Source: Firmicutes bacterium UBA3914 (GTDB lineage: Bacteria; Bacillota; Limnochordia; Darwinibacteriales; Darwinibacteriaceae). Taken from it: a stretch of 5,145 bases of DNA. The DNA lies in NCBI GenBank assembly GCA_002391385.1, contig DGEY01000031.1:1-5145 (forward strand). Direction: 5' to 3'. The translations under genes and the position numbers were made by a program. This document shows, piece after piece, positions 4,871 through 5,145 of this stretch. The notes below the pieces were generated by a model, which worked only from the letters and a program-made list of their open reading frames with translations, was not told the DNA's origin and made no database searches. The stretch's first letter is position 1, and every line of letters starts with the position of its first letter.

Positions 4871-5094
4871 CGCGGTTCCACTCTGCTTCCAACATGCGGC
4901 GCCCCGCGCCGGCATGTCAGCACTCTCGGCACACTAACGGGTGCCAGCCGTCCAAGCCTACTCTCGCGGGCGATTTCGGTTGGCGGATCAGGGGTGCACT
5001 TCGTTAAGCTGACCGCAGGATGCTTCCACCAAACGCATCCCTCTCTGGGCGGCGCACTTAACTACTCTCCCCATCGTGTCCTTTTCCTGATAAT
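4835..5094 (-). promoter_or_regulatory. Cysteine-specific T-box riboswitch (tRNA-sensing leader) of cysS
   Basis: The leader reads the charging state of tRNA-Cys and controls termination ahead of cysS. The T-box sequence AGAGTGGAACCGCG is at 4871-4884. Its TGGA bulge complements a TCCA acceptor end, matching the U discriminator known for tRNA-Cys. In stem I, GTTAAG pairs with CTTAAC above the specifier loop, and GGGG pairs with CCCC below it. The loop has the typical AGAGTA on one side and GAAGTGCA on the other, placing a TGC cysteine specifier at 4996-4998, followed by the usual purine. The distal stem GGATGC/GCATCC carries GGTGGAA after an AGAGAG stretch. GGCAC-CCGTTAGT-GTGCC (about 4926-4943) looks like the stem IIA/B pseudoknot element. 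Stem III is ACATG/CATGT enclosing CGGCGC/GCGCCG. The 5' end (about 5094) is inferred from the promoter. Confidence 0.95.
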
Positions 5095-5100
5095 ACCCAT

Positions 5101-5129
5101 ATTATACGCAACGCTTACCCCCAAGTCAA
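5101..5129 (-). promoter_or_regulatory. Housekeeping promoter of the cysS operon
   Basis: TTGACT (5124-5129) and a perfect TATAAT (5101-5106) are separated by 17 bases on the minus strand. The predicted start near 5094 gives a leader of about 275 bases that holds the complete T-box. This is a strong unregulated-looking promoter, with control exerted downstream by attenuation. Its presence shows the operon starts at cysS and does not depend on an upstream gene. Confidence 0.9.
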
Positions 5130-5131
5130 CC

Positions 5132-5144
5132 GCGCCGGCGGCGC
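5132..5144. repeat. GC-rich inverted repeat upstream of the cysS promoter
   Basis: GCGCC-GGC-GGCGC is a perfect five-base inverted repeat just upstream of the -35 box. It could be part of a terminator or hairpin belonging to a gene outside the window. No T run follows on the minus strand, and the window ends one base later. Confidence 0.35.
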
Positions 5145-5145
5145 A

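Noticed and set aside
4820..4915. A 32-residue N-terminal extension of CysRS starting at 4915
   Set aside because: This stretch is T-box stem III, the T-box core and the terminator hairpin. A good ribosome site and ATG lie downstream at 4817-4819.

Overview
The window looks like the chromosome of a fairly GC-rich Firmicute, most likely a spore-forming clostridial lineage. The evidence is a SigH-type sporulation/transition-phase sigma factor, a tRNA-sensing T-box leader on a Cys-tRNA synthetase gene, purine-rich AGGAGG-type ribosome binding sites, and the gene order cysS - mrnC - thyX - rlmB - sigH - tRNAs - tuf. That order resembles the Bacillus/Clostridia cysS-mrnC-rlmB-sigH block. I cannot name a genus from sequence alone.

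Everything I can support lies on the minus strand, so transcription runs from base 5145 toward base 1. (1) 5101-5129: a strong housekeeping promoter. (2) About 4835-5094: a cysteine T-box leader with a UGC specifier, an antiterminator and a terminator. (3) 3377-4819: cysS. (4) 2984-3373: mrnC (Mini-III). (5) 2356-2967: thyX. (6) 1626-2363: rlmB. These four genes have gaps of 3 and 16 bases and one 8-base overlap, so they form one operon. (7) 1601-1629: a near-consensus promoter that overlaps the rlmB stop and drives sigH (893-1546). (8) 833-861: a near-consensus promoter driving tRNA-Thr(UGT), tRNA-Tyr(GTA) and initiator tRNA-fMet(CAT). (9) A candidate terminator, then a 72-codon gene for a three-helix membrane protein of unknown function (223-441), ending in a clear intrinsic terminator. 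(10) The first 47 codons of tuf (EF-Tu), cut by the window edge.

Most of the genes serve translation: Cys-tRNA charging, 23S rRNA end maturation, 23S rRNA methylation, three tRNAs and the elongation factor. Thymidylate synthesis (thyX) and transition-phase transcription (sigH) are embedded among them. The T-box lets uncharged tRNA-Cys turn on cysS and, by co-transcription, mrnC, thyX and rlmB. I see no mobile element, CRISPR array, prophage or previously undescribed system. The least explained item is the small membrane protein. Several start sites were moved from the longest open frame on ribosome binding site or promoter evidence (cysS, thyX, sigH, the small membrane protein).
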